Part shown: piece by piece, positions 33,401-41,148 of the stretch
Layout: the number at the start of each line of letters is the position of its first letter
Numbering within the stretch: position 1 is the first letter of the stretch
Assembly (NCBI GenBank): GCA_026706565.1
Contig: JAPOYM010000035.1
Coordinates: 1-41,148 of the forward strand
Source: a bacterium
GTDB taxonomy: Bacteria > Actinomycetota > Acidimicrobiia > Acidimicrobiales > CATQHL01
Length of the DNA: 41,148 nt
Direction of reading: 5' to 3'
Program-made: the position numbers and the translations under genes
The notes under the pieces: generated by a model
Database searches by the model: none
What the model was told of the DNA's origin: nothing
Seen by the model: the letters and a program-made list of their open reading frames with translations, nothing else

Positions 33401-34131
33401 AGGCCACCGCGGAGTACATCCAGGCCACCTCGCGGGTCGGCCGCAGCGCCCGCGCCCCCGGCCTGGTGGTCACGATCTACAACTGGGCGAAGCCCCGCGA
33501 CCTGTCGCACTACGAGACCTTCGGTCACTATCACGCCACGCTCTACCGCCACATCGAGCCGTTGTCGGCCACGCCGTTCTCCGAGCGCGCTCTCGACAAG
33601 GGGCTGACCGGTGTGCTCGTGTCCGCGGTGCGCCACCACGACGCCGACTGGAACCCCAACCAGAGCGCGCGGCGCCTTGAGCGCTCCGACGAGCGGATTG
33701 CGGCGCACGTTCACGCCATCTCCGAGAGGGCTGTCGCCGTGAGCGGTGCCACCGCGGCCGGCGACCTCGTGCGCGCCATGCTCAACCGGCGCCTCGACAG
33801 CTGGGACCGGGAGACAAGCCTGCGCCCCGACCTGTCCTACGTGCAGCGCGCCGACGATGACGTCCCGCTGCTGTGGAAGCCCGAAGCTAGGGACTGGAGC
33901 GACTGGACGTGCCCCAACTCGCTGCGCGACACCGAGGTGCAGATCAACTTGCAGATCGCCACCGAAGACTCCACCTATGAGACCGGCGGCCGGCCCGATT
34001 ACCGTCTCGGGCTCCCCGACCCCGGCGAGCAGCGACCGTCGGGCGAGACGACCGCGGATGAGGACATCGCCGAGGCGATGGGGGCCGCTGAGGGGCTCGA
34101 GGCCGCCGAGGCGCGGGAGGGGCCGCGATGA
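30487..34131 (+). CDS. drmA: DISARM helicase-like protein DrmA
   Basis: A 1214-residue core DISARM protein, a divergent superfamily 2 helicase. The Walker A is FPTGGGKTEAYLG (PTGGGKT, 464-470). A zinc-knuckle-like CPWC (Cys592, Cys595) has further Cys residues at about 610-622. The DExH-type box is D731-EMH in LILQDEMHLVSG. The C-terminal lobe has TSMISVGVDVPRFGSM and the motif VI-like QATSRVGRS. The C-terminus is an acidic Ala/Glu tail. The start is TTG, overlapping drmMI; the stop overlaps drmB (ATGA). DrmA and DrmB form a complex that loads on DNA ends in characterised DISARM systems. Confidence 0.92.
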   Translation: MSLASDFSWARTPAAIRAELLRRVEADLLGPLEGEEEVIRGNQRPDGTWWPPGRVRDRYLVGMLAPRGAVAADAERDDDSGREEGDVEPEAQGGRIAQRVLAQSSMGLTAVVDAESDVLVARCRWGKYVREFEYHPDGSRAAVWRREPRDVEVRIGLKEGEFGPLPVNADGVFVLGRIAATGSGPWLVTVFLVNQQAQVRTNKDAQWLFQARLELVAPDGRAVFLGREAVLPSALGVAGSEQVELQRLEMQYRDQVEFAVGHGVGVAWEPVPGTRRAALVATSVLPRYEVWRTEAPDDLPQLDGLVTDMKALAELEPDDLRAALLPLVDGYEAWLDAEADRVDGPEFADHAEVASAALADARDVAAAVRRGVELVCSDADALDAFRFANQAMRRQRVHTVAIAGRRDDPVLSLREAVRRADEASNRSWRPFQLAFVLLCIPSLTDPAHPERRADTSLADLLFFPTGGGKTEAYLGLVAFTLAIRRLQGVVGEGAEAVDGRDGMAVLMRYTLRLLTAQQFQRAATLICAAELLRRRRAETDERWAGVPFRLGMWVGGAVTPNSDKDARQWVEQQRQGGRGSSRFIAPLQLSDCPWCGRALDPAADCTYDSRTQRFLIYCGDHEECAFTQLHMPGEGIPVVTVDSQVYRLLPSFVIATLDKFAQLPWNGALSNLFGQVESRCERHGYRNIDLDRSHASDWPESNSHPPRDGLPAASTVDVSPRLRPPDLILQDEMHLVSGPLGTMTGLYETAIDRLTTWRFAGEPVRPKVVASTATIRRAEQQTWAVFWRRLRVFPSPVLDARRSFFAEQTEPSDAVPGRLHLGVCAHGERLKQVELRVFATLMAAAQAMYDELGDAGGRVDPWMTTIGYFNAVRELAGMRRMAEDELRTKLRRTRFTAGLANRPTVNLEELTSRVSSDDIRGILRQLFVTHDPARPPDSDAGRPVDLLLATSMISVGVDVPRFGSMVVVGQPKATAEYIQATSRVGRSARAPGLVVTIYNWAKPRDLSHYETFGHYHATLYRHIEPLSATPFSERALDKGLTGVLVSAVRHHDADWNPNQSARRLERSDERIAAHVHAISERAVAVSGATAAGDLVRAMLNRRLDSWDRETSLRPDLSYVQRADDDVPLLWKPEARDWSDWTCPNSLRDTEVQINLQIATEDSTYETGGRPDYRLGLPDPGEQRPSGETTADEDIAEAMGAAEGLEAAEAREGPR

Positions 34132-36059
34132 GCCCGGCCCCGAACCCGTCGGCGCCCGAGTCGCACCGAGTCGGCGGCCTGCGGCCTTCGCAACTCATCC
34201 ACACGTACGGTCCCGGCGCCGTGGTGGACCTGCCGCAGATGTCCGTCGTCGTGGCCGGCGTGGACGGCTGGGACACGAACCGCACCGAGCGCATCGCCGA
34301 GTCCCGCCTGCTCGGCGCCATCCGTGCGATGCCCGGCTGCTCGGCGGTGTCGGAGCTGCGGGCCGCGCCGTGGCTGGAGGAGACAGCGAGCGCCTTCGAC
34401 GACTGGGCCCGGGTCGGCGTGCCGGTGCATCCCTTCCCGCGGTGGCTCCGCTGCACGCGGTGCGACCGTCTGGCGCAGGTCGATCAGCGGTTCTTCAAGC
34501 TGGAGGTGCCGCCCTTCCGGCCCGACCGCGCCCGCTGGTTCCACGAACTGTGCGGAGGCCGTGGCCGCAAGCCTCCGGCGGTGCCCGCGCGCTTCATGGT
34601 CGCCTGCCCGGCCGGCCACCTCGACGACTTCCCCTGGGTGGAGTACGTCCACAGCCGTGGCGGCGACGGAGGCGGTGGGACGAACGGCGACGGGGGCAGT
34701 GCCGGCGCTGGGGGCGACTGCTCGAGCCCGGTGCTGGAGTTGAAGGAGGTCGGGCGGGTCAGCCGTGCGACCGACGTGCGCGTCATCTGTCGGACCTGCG
34801 GCGCCCGGCGCCCCGTCCAGCACGCCTTCGGCCACGACGACTGGCGCAACCTGCCCCGCTGCCGCGGCCGACATCCGCACCTGCAACGCTTCGACGGGGC
34901 CTGCGACGAGCCCACCCGAGCGCTGCTGCTCGGCGCCTCCAACGCCTGGTTCGCCGTGTCCCGCTCGTCGCTCACGATCCCCACCGTCGAGGACCGGATC
35001 GGCCAGAAGGTCGTTGAGCACTGGGTGGACCTCGAGGCCGAACTCGAAGACCTCGACGACCGGCGCGAGTTGCGTCGGCTCCGCCGGCGGGTCGAGCGGG
35101 GGCGCGGCGGGCGGGAACTGCGCTGGTTGCTCCACTTCGACGAGGACGACATCTGGGATGCGATCAGGGCGCGGCGCGGCCACGGCGATGAGGGGACGGC
35201 TGCCGGCGGGGAACTGCGCGGCCCGGAGTGGGAGGCGTTCACCTCCGACACGCAACCCGACTCCGACGACTTCCGCGTCGAGCGCCTCGTCGTCCCGTCG
35301 GGACTCGCCTTCGACCTCGACGACCCCGTGGCCGTCCACCGGCTGCGGGAGGTCATCGCGCTGTGCGGTTTCACCCGCGTCGACGGTCCCGGCGACGACG
35401 TCGAACGCATCGCGCCGATCTCCAACGACGCGGCCGTCAGATGGCTGCCCGCCGCGCAGACACGCGGCGAGGGGATCCTCATCCGCCTCCGGGAGGACCG
35501 CGTCGCCGAGTGGGAGACCGACTTCGAGTCCGGGGAGCGCTACCGGAGCCTCGTAGCCGCCCACGAGGCGTGGCGTGCCCGGCGCGGGCTCGCGCCAGGC
35601 CTGGCCGTTCCGGCGGCGCGGTTCGTGCTTCTGCACACGCTCGCCCACCTGCTGATCCACCAGTTCGCCCTCGACTCCGGCTACTCCGCGGCCTCGATCC
35701 GCGAGCGCCTCTACTCCCGCCCGCCGGGCGACCCCGCTGGCCCCCCGATGGCCGGCGTGCTGCTCTACACAGCGTCGCCGGACAGCGAGGGCACACTCGG
35801 CGGGCTCGTCGCCATGTCCGAACCCGCGCGCCTCTCCGCCACCCTCCAGCAGGCCCTGCGCCGGGCGCAACTCTGCTCCACGGACCCCATGTGCGCCGAC
35901 CACCACGCAGGCGAGGAGGACGACACCCTCCACGCCGCCGCCTGCCACGCCTGCCTGTTCGCCCCCGAAACCTCCTGCGAGCACGCCAACCGCTACCTCG
36001 ACCGAGCCGCCGCCGTACCCATCCTCGGCAGCCCCCACGCCGCCTACTTCCGGCAGTAG
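34128..36059 (+). CDS. drmB: DISARM protein DrmB (DUF1998)
   Basis: A 643-residue core DISARM partner of DrmA. The N-terminal signature SQLIHTYGPGAVVDLP is typical of DrmB. Metal-binding pairs are visible: Cys109/Cys112 (CTRC), Cys221/Cys224 (CRTC) and a C-terminal cluster from Cys583 to about 622 (CSTDPMC, CHAC, SCEH) within the DUF1998 region (VLLHTLAHLLIHQFALDSGYSAASIRERLY). A Gly-rich insertion lies at about residues 180-204. It is the last gene of the operon; no phospholipase D-type drmC follows before the opposite-strand dehydrogenase. Confidence 0.92.
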   Translation: MSPAPNPSAPESHRVGGLRPSQLIHTYGPGAVVDLPQMSVVVAGVDGWDTNRTERIAESRLLGAIRAMPGCSAVSELRAAPWLEETASAFDDWARVGVPVHPFPRWLRCTRCDRLAQVDQRFFKLEVPPFRPDRARWFHELCGGRGRKPPAVPARFMVACPAGHLDDFPWVEYVHSRGGDGGGGTNGDGGSAGAGGDCSSPVLELKEVGRVSRATDVRVICRTCGARRPVQHAFGHDDWRNLPRCRGRHPHLQRFDGACDEPTRALLLGASNAWFAVSRSSLTIPTVEDRIGQKVVEHWVDLEAELEDLDDRRELRRLRRRVERGRGGRELRWLLHFDEDDIWDAIRARRGHGDEGTAAGGELRGPEWEAFTSDTQPDSDDFRVERLVVPSGLAFDLDDPVAVHRLREVIALCGFTRVDGPGDDVERIAPISNDAAVRWLPAAQTRGEGILIRLREDRVAEWETDFESGERYRSLVAAHEAWRARRGLAPGLAVPAARFVLLHTLAHLLIHQFALDSGYSAASIRERLYSRPPGDPAGPPMAGVLLYTASPDSEGTLGGLVAMSEPARLSATLQQALRRAQLCSTDPMCADHHAGEEDDTLHAAACHACLFAPETSCEHANRYLDRAAAVPILGSPHAAYFRQ

Positions 36060-36262
36060 TTCGGCGTGCGGCAACGCGGCCGGGCGACTAGGAGGGTGCG
36101 CGGAAGGGCTCTGAACAGGGGAGTTCCTGTCCTGCCTCAGTGGTGCGAATCGCGCAGCCGGAGCCTGGATTCCAGCCTCCGCCGGAATGACGGGTTTCGC
36201 TGATTGGAATTCTCGGTCGGAAATGGCCGCCTATCCGCTAACGCTCTAGGCCCGATGGGCGC
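36060..36262. other. Intergenic gap after drmB
   Basis: About 200 bases with no gene. It contains one copy of the 28-base dispersed repeat. This is where drmC would be expected in a canonical class 1 DISARM operon, and no frame here resembles it. Confidence 0.6.
36165..36192 (-). repeat. 28-base dispersed repeat, copy 1
   Basis: Its reverse complement matches copy 2 (37232-37259) at 26 of 28 positions. The unit contains ATTCC and GGAAT as short inverted arms around a GC-rich core, so it can fold as a small hairpin. Noncoding, 3' of drmB. Confidence 0.8.
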
Positions 36263-37189
36263 TCAGTAGCCGAGGGCGGTGTTCACCGGTCCGAGCAGCG
36301 GCTCGCCTGTGCCGTAGCGGCGCACGTTCTCGCTCACGCGGCGGGCCAGCAGCGCCATCCCCATCTCGGGTGTGTTGCCGACGTGGGGCGTGATGATGCA
36401 GTTCGGCAGGTCCCAAAGCGGGTGGCCGTCGGGCAGCGGCTCGGGGTCGGTCACGTCCAGCGCGGCGCCGACGATGGTCCCCGCACCCAGGGCGTCCACG
36501 AGATCATCGGTCACGACGTGCTCGCCCCGCGCCACGTTGACCAGCCAGCAGTGCTCCGGCATTTGTGCCAGCGCCTCGGCGTCGATGATGCTCCGTGTCT
36601 CGGCGGTGAGGGCCAGCGCCACCACCACGGCGTCGGCCCCCGCGAGCGCTTCGCCGAGTGCCGGCGGCCCCACCACCCGTACACCGGAGGCGCCCGGGAG
36701 CGGATCGGGATGGCGGCGCAGCACCGTCACGTCGCACTCGAACGGTGCCAGCAGCTTCAGCAACTCCTCGGCGATGCCGCCGCCGCCCAGGACCGTGACG
36801 GCGGCGCCCCGGAGGTTGCGGCCCTCGGGGCCCAGCCAGCTCCGGGCCGGCAGGTAGCTGGTGAAGCCGCGCATACCCGCCAGCAGCATGCCCAGCGCCA
36901 TCTCCGCCACCGGCTCGGCGTAGGTGCCCTTGCCGCAGGTCCAGAGGCGCTCGTCGTCCAAGAACCGCAGGTAGGGCTCGATGCCGGCGTAGGGCAGCTG
37001 GATCCAGCGCAGCTGCGGCGCCGCCTCGAGCACCGGCCCCAGCAGGCGCGGGTTCTGCGGGTCGGCCCAGATCAGTCCCTCGGCCTCCGGGGCGGGCACC
37101 ACGACGCCCCCGCCGGCTCTGACCGCCTCCGCCAGGTCGTCCCGCCGCCAGCACTGCGGTTCCACCGCCACTCGGGGTTGGCGTGTCAT
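36263..37189 (-). CDS. D-isomer-specific 2-hydroxyacid dehydrogenase
   Basis: A 308-residue NAD(P)-dependent oxidoreductase of the GyaR/SerA-like superfamily. The nucleotide loop is VTVLGGGGIAEEL (131-143). Catalytic residues are Arg221 (NVARGEHV), Glu250 (DPEPL) and His269 (TPHVGN). The pair RR at 158-159 after the second beta strand may favour NADP. The N-terminal substrate domain is short (about 100 residues), as in the phosphoglycerate-dehydrogenase-like group of hydroxypyruvate/glyoxylate reductases. GGAGGT lies six bases before the ATG. The gene stands alone, with 28-base repeats on both sides. The substrate is undetermined. Confidence 0.88.
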   Translation of the reverse strand: MTRQPRVAVEPQCWRRDDLAEAVRAGGGVVVPAPEAEGLIWADPQNPRLLGPVLEAAPQLRWIQLPYAGIEPYLRFLDDERLWTCGKGTYAEPVAEMALGMLLAGMRGFTSYLPARSWLGPEGRNLRGAAVTVLGGGGIAEELLKLLAPFECDVTVLRRHPDPLPGASGVRVVGPPALGEALAGADAVVVALALTAETRSIIDAEALAQMPEHCWLVNVARGEHVVTDDLVDALGAGTIVGAALDVTDPEPLPDGHPLWDLPNCIITPHVGNTPEMGMALLARRVSENVRRYGTGEPLLGPVNTALGY

Positions 37190-37231
37190 GGTCGTACCTC
37201 CGGCCTACTGATCGTCATTTCGTGACCCGTT

Positions 37232-37259
37232 CGTCATTCCCGCGGAGGATGGAATCCAG
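37232..37259 (+). repeat. 28-base dispersed repeat, copy 2
   Basis: Direct match to copy 3 and inverted match to copy 1. The inner 20 bases start ATTCC and end GGAAT. Located 5' of the dehydrogenase gene, in the 355-base noncoding gap before the acyl-CoA ligase. Confidence 0.8.
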
Positions 37260-37282
37260 TAATCGGTTGGGAGGCCCCGGTC

Positions 37283-37350
37283 GGGGTGCCGGGTGCCGTT
37301 CGCTCCTTCGGCGCGGGCGCGAGGCACCGCGAAGCGGCCCCCGGCACCCC
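37283..37350. repeat. Inverted repeat between repeat copies 2 and 3
   Basis: Ten-base arms GGGGTGCCGG (37283-37292) and CCGGCACCCC (37341-37350) enclose 48 bases, with a smaller GTGCC/GGCAC pair inside. The whole could form a long stem-loop. No open reading frame of protein-like composition occurs here. Confidence 0.6.
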
Positions 37351-37383
37351 TCCCTCGTCTTCGGTCATCTCGGCCGTCCCTAT

Positions 37384-37411
37384 CGTTATTGCCGCGGAGG
37401 CTGGAATCCAG
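37384..37411 (+). repeat. 28-base dispersed repeat, copy 3
   Basis: Same orientation as copy 2, differing from it at three positions (CGTTATTGC in place of CGTCATTCC at the left end, and GGCT in place of GGAT in the core). It ends in the shared GGAATCCAG. Confidence 0.78.
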
Positions 37412-37544
37412 TCTCCTGCGGTCTCTCCGCCCCACCGGCGACCATGCGGCGCGGGCGCGGGCGGTTCCAGCACGGCTCCTGAGGCCGCTGACCGCCAAGG
37501 CTAGATTGCACCGCAAGCAGCCGTTCGGGCGAGCGGGAGGGCGC

Positions 37545-39083
37545 ATGAAAGTACCGCTGACTGTGGGGGATTTCATCGACCGGGCCGCCCGCGTCTACCC
37601 CGACCGGCCGGCGCTGATCGACGAACCCGACCAGCCGGCGCCGAGTTGGGGGACGCTCACCTACGGGGCGCTTGCCGCCCGCAGCCGGGCGCTGGCCGCC
37701 TCGCTGGACCGCTTGGGCCTCGGCTGGGGTGAGCGGGTGGCGATCGTGTCGCACAATGCCGCCCGTCTTGCCGCTGTGATGCTGGGCGTCAGCGCCGCCG
37801 GGCGCATCTCGGTGCCGGTGAATTACCGCCTGAACGCCGCCGAGGTGGGCTACATCGTCTCGCACTGCGGGGCCCGGATGCTGCTGATAGACCCCGAACT
37901 GGCTGACGACCTCGCCGCGGTGGGATGCGAACGCCGGCTCGTCCTCGGGCCTGAGTCCGACGAGGCGCTCTTCTCCGACGCAGGGACGGAGCCGCGCCCC
38001 TGGGCGCCCGACGAGGACGCCACCGCCGCCATCAACTACACCAGCGGCACCACGGCGCGCCCCAAGGGCGTCCAGATCACCCACCGCACCATCTGGCTCA
38101 ACGCCGTGACGTTCGGCTGGAGCGCCGGGGTGAGCGACCGCGACGTCTACCTGCACACGCTGCCCATGTTCCACTGCAACGGCTGGGGCATGCCGTACGC
38201 GCTGACCGGTGTGGGCGCCACGCAGGTGGTGATCCGCAAGATCGACGGCGCCGAGATCCTGCGGCGCATCCAGCGCCACGGGGTCACCTACCTGTGCGGG
38301 GCGCCGGCGGTGGTGGCGGCGGTCCTGGCGGCCGCCGAGGACTGGCAGGGACCCATCCCCGGCTCGGGCACCGTGCGCATGACCGTGGCGGGAGCGCCCC
38401 CGCCGCGGCGCACCATCGAACGCATGGAGACCGAGTTGGGCTGGGAGTGCATGCAGCTGTACGGGCTGACCGAGACGGCGCCGTACCTGACCATGAACCG
38501 GCTGCGCCCCGAATGGGACGACCTGGCACCCGCCGAGCGGGCCGAGCGGCTGGTGCGCCAGGGCGTGCCGGCGCTGGGCATCAGCGTGCGCGTCTCGGCC
38601 GACGGCGAGGTGGAGGCCCGGGGCAACCACGTCATGGAGGGCTACTGGGAGCAACCCGAGACCAGCGACGAGGCGCTGGCCGGCGGCTGGTTCCACACCG
38701 GCGACGGAGGCTACCTGGACGGCGACGGGTACCTCGTGCTGACCGACCGGCGCAAGGACGTGATCATCAGCGGCGGCGAGAACGTCTCCTCGATCGAGGT
38801 GGAGGACTGCCTGTTCGCCCATCCCGCTGTCGCGGAGGTGGCGGTGATCGGCGTGCCCCACGAGCGCTGGGGCGAGACCCCCAAGGCGCTGGTGGTGCCG
38901 GCCCCCGGGGCCGATGTCACCGGGCAGGAGTTGATCGACCACTGTCGCGAGCACCTCGCCCACTACAAGTGCCCCACCTCGGTGGAGTTCCGGGAGGCTC
39001 TGTCGCGCACCGCCACCGGCAAACTCCAGAAGTACAAGCTCCGCGCCCCCTACTGGGCCGACCGGGAGCGCGCCATCAACTGA
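37545..39083 (+). CDS. AMP-dependent acyl-CoA ligase (fatty-acid type)
   Basis: A 512-residue adenylate-forming enzyme that activates a carboxylic acid as acyl-AMP and transfers it to CoA. Core motifs: YTSGTTARPKG (165-175), YGLTET (306-311), GWFHTGDGGYLDGDGYL, DRRKDVIISGGENVSSIEVE, and the catalytic C-terminal Lys493 in TATGKLQKYKLR. Overall it resembles medium/long-chain acyl-CoA synthetases. GGAGG at 37536-37540 precedes ATG 37545; the frame is open back to 37293, but that part overlaps the repeats and is not protein-like. The substrate cannot be read from the sequence. Confidence 0.92.
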   Translation: MKVPLTVGDFIDRAARVYPDRPALIDEPDQPAPSWGTLTYGALAARSRALAASLDRLGLGWGERVAIVSHNAARLAAVMLGVSAAGRISVPVNYRLNAAEVGYIVSHCGARMLLIDPELADDLAAVGCERRLVLGPESDEALFSDAGTEPRPWAPDEDATAAINYTSGTTARPKGVQITHRTIWLNAVTFGWSAGVSDRDVYLHTLPMFHCNGWGMPYALTGVGATQVVIRKIDGAEILRRIQRHGVTYLCGAPAVVAAVLAAAEDWQGPIPGSGTVRMTVAGAPPPRRTIERMETELGWECMQLYGLTETAPYLTMNRLRPEWDDLAPAERAERLVRQGVPALGISVRVSADGEVEARGNHVMEGYWEQPETSDEALAGGWFHTGDGGYLDGDGYLVLTDRRKDVIISGGENVSSIEVEDCLFAHPAVAEVAVIGVPHERWGETPKALVVPAPGADVTGQELIDHCREHLAHYKCPTSVEFREALSRTATGKLQKYKLRAPYWADRERAIN

Positions 39084-39163
39084 GTCATCCGTCGTCGCCG
39101 CGGCCTGCGAGTCATCGGGCCACCGCGCGCGGCACGGCGGCGACGAGTCGTTTGCGGTCGCGC

Positions 39164-39190
39164 TTGATTCCACGCAGTTCTCTGTATCGT
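39164..39190 (+). promoter_or_regulatory. Candidate promoter of the glutamine synthetase gene
   Basis: TTGATT (39164-39169) and TATCGT (39185-39190) are separated by a 15-base spacer, which is shorter than ideal. They lie in the 229-base gap upstream of the gene, giving a leader of about 115 bases. Weak motif match only. Confidence 0.28.
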
Positions 39191-39312
39191 GCCACCGGCG
39201 GGGGTGCCGGCCATCGGTCGCCCGGCGACCCCCGGGATCAGCGGCGATCTCTTCTGCTTCCCCCATCCGCCATTGCCGACGGGTCGAGTCGGCGCACGCA
39301 AGGAGCAAGACC

Positions 39313-40326
39313 ATGGCCTACAGGGCTGAGTACATATGGGTGGACGGATCGGTGCCCACCGCCGAGGTGCGATCCAAGACGAGGGTCCTCGCCGACGGTG
39401 AGGAACCCGGTATCTGGGGCTTCGACGGCTCCAGCACCAACCAGGCGGAGGGCAGCGACTCCGACGTCGTGCTGAAGCCGGTCTTCAGCTGTCCCGACCC
39501 GCTGCGCGGCGGCGACAACATCATGGTGATGAGCGAGACGTTCCTGCCCGAGACCATGGAGCCGCACCCCACCAACATGCGGGCGAAGACGCGCGCGATC
39601 CTGGACAAGTACGGTGATCAGGAGTTCTGGTTCGGGCTCGAGCAGGAATACACCATGCTGGACCCGGTCACCAAGTGGCCGTCGGGCTTCCCCCCCAACG
39701 GCTTCCCCGGCCCGCAGGGGCCGTACTACTGCGGGGTGGGTGCGTTGCGCATCCACGGGCGCGAGGTGGTGGAGCAGCACACCGACTGGTGCCTCGGCGC
39801 AGGTCTGGCGATCTCCGGAACCAACGCCGAGGTGATGCCCGGCCAGTGGGAGTTCCAGATCGGCCCGTTGGACCCGCTCGCGGTGGGCGATCACGTCTGG
39901 GTGGCGCGCTACCTGCTGTACCGCGCCGGTGAGGACCACGAGATCGAGATCAGCCTGGCGGCCAAGCCGATGCAGGGCGACTGGAACGGCGCGGGCATGC
40001 ACACCAACGTGTCCACCGCCTCCATGCGCCGGAACTACGAGGCCGTGGTGGCCGCCGCCGAGGCGCTGGGCGCCGCCGGCAAGCCCGAGGAGCACATCGC
40101 GGGCTACGGCGACGGCATCGAACTCCGCCTCACCGGCGCGCACGAGACCGAGCGCTACGACACCTACAGCTACGGGGTGTCGGATCGGGGCGCCTCGGTG
40201 CGCATCCCCTGGCAGGTGCACCAGGACGGGCGCGGCTACATCGAGGATCGCCGGCCCAACGCCAATGCCGACCCCTACGTGGTGACCAGGCTGCTGGTCC
40301 AGACGATCGGCGAGGCGCTCGCCTGA
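39313..40326 (+). CDS. glnII: Glutamine synthetase, GSII (eukaryote-like) type
   Basis: A 337-residue enzyme making glutamine from glutamate, ammonia and ATP. The short length marks it as GSII rather than the roughly 470-residue GSI. The N-terminal beta-grasp has YIWVDGSVPTAEVRSKTR and GFDGSSTNQAEG. The metal-binding Glu pair is E110-Q-E112 (FGLEQEYTMLD). GTNAEVMPGQWEFQIGP and GIELRLTGAHET follow. No GSI-type adenylylation site is expected in this class. AAGGAG at 39300-39305 precedes the ATG at good spacing. It stands alone downstream of the acyl-CoA ligase, without nitrogen-regulation genes nearby. Confidence 0.93.
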   Translation: MAYRAEYIWVDGSVPTAEVRSKTRVLADGEEPGIWGFDGSSTNQAEGSDSDVVLKPVFSCPDPLRGGDNIMVMSETFLPETMEPHPTNMRAKTRAILDKYGDQEFWFGLEQEYTMLDPVTKWPSGFPPNGFPGPQGPYYCGVGALRIHGREVVEQHTDWCLGAGLAISGTNAEVMPGQWEFQIGPLDPLAVGDHVWVARYLLYRAGEDHEIEISLAAKPMQGDWNGAGMHTNVSTASMRRNYEAVVAAAEALGAAGKPEEHIAGYGDGIELRLTGAHETERYDTYSYGVSDRGASVRIPWQVHQDGRGYIEDRRPNANADPYVVTRLLVQTIGEALA

Positions 40327-40359
40327 CCGGGCGGCGGCGTCGGGGGCGTGAGGCCCTGT

Positions 40360-41148
<789 letters not shown>

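Noticed and set aside
34660-34740. Gly-rich stretch in drmB as a frameshift or assembly error
   Set aside because: The frame is open on both sides and conserved Cys motifs resume directly after it; a flexible insertion is the simpler explanation.
26360-36059. BREX instead of DISARM
   Set aside because: The methylase resembles PglX, but no PglZ, BrxC or Lon-like genes are present. The SNF2 helicase plus DrmA and DUF1998 DrmB identify DISARM.
36383-37225. A 280-codon plus-strand frame opposite the 2-hydroxyacid dehydrogenase
   Set aside because: The opposite strand has clear catalytic motifs, whereas this frame has a His/Gln/Arg-biased composition typical of an antisense shadow.

Overview
The window is high-GC chromosomal DNA (many coding lines are above 70% GC by eye) with tightly overlapping operons and many GTG and TTG starts. 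It looks actinobacterial, and an uncultured member of the Acidimicrobiia is my best guess. Three things support this: a Tad pilus locus without an outer-membrane secretin, an hpnCDE-type hopanoid operon, and a GSII-type glutamine synthetase. The taxonomic placement is inference; no rRNA or tRNA gene is visible.

Layout. (1) 4-10413, Tad/Flp pilus locus. A prepilin peptidase lies on the minus strand. Divergent from it run cpaB, a CpaE/TadZ-like ATPase, tadA/cpaF, tadB, tadC, an Flp pilin, three TadE/TadG-like pseudopilin genes, a membrane LysM protein and a BTAD-domain protein. (2) 10426-11763, a MATE transporter on the minus strand. (3) 11866-21098, a hopanoid operon: hpnC, hpnD, hpnE, a polyprenyl diphosphate synthase, squalene-hopene cyclase, hpnG and hpnH. 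It is followed by a lipoprotein of the periplasmic-binding type that appears to start at CTG. Together these genes would make farnesyl-PP, then squalene, then hopene, then adenosylhopane and ribosylhopane. (4) 21253-36059, a defence island. It starts with a lower-GC cytosolic SDH/SppA-like serine protease and an odd 680-base interval. Then comes a four-gene class 1 DISARM operon, drmD-drmMI-drmA-drmB, with no drmC. (5) 36060-41148, housekeeping genes: a 2-hydroxyacid dehydrogenase between three copies of a 28-base dispersed repeat, an acyl-CoA ligase, GSII glutamine synthetase and a class I fumarase cut by the window edge.

Most worth following up: the DISARM operon lacks drmC and has a protease gene upstream. 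The 3' third of drmMI, where the target-recognition domain should lie, falls to about 45% GC inside an otherwise very GC-rich operon, which suggests a swapped specificity module. The hopanoid operon ends in a lipoprotein whose signal peptide is only reached from a CTG codon overlapping the hpnH stop. All functional statements rest on motif recognition and gene order read by eye; no database search was run.
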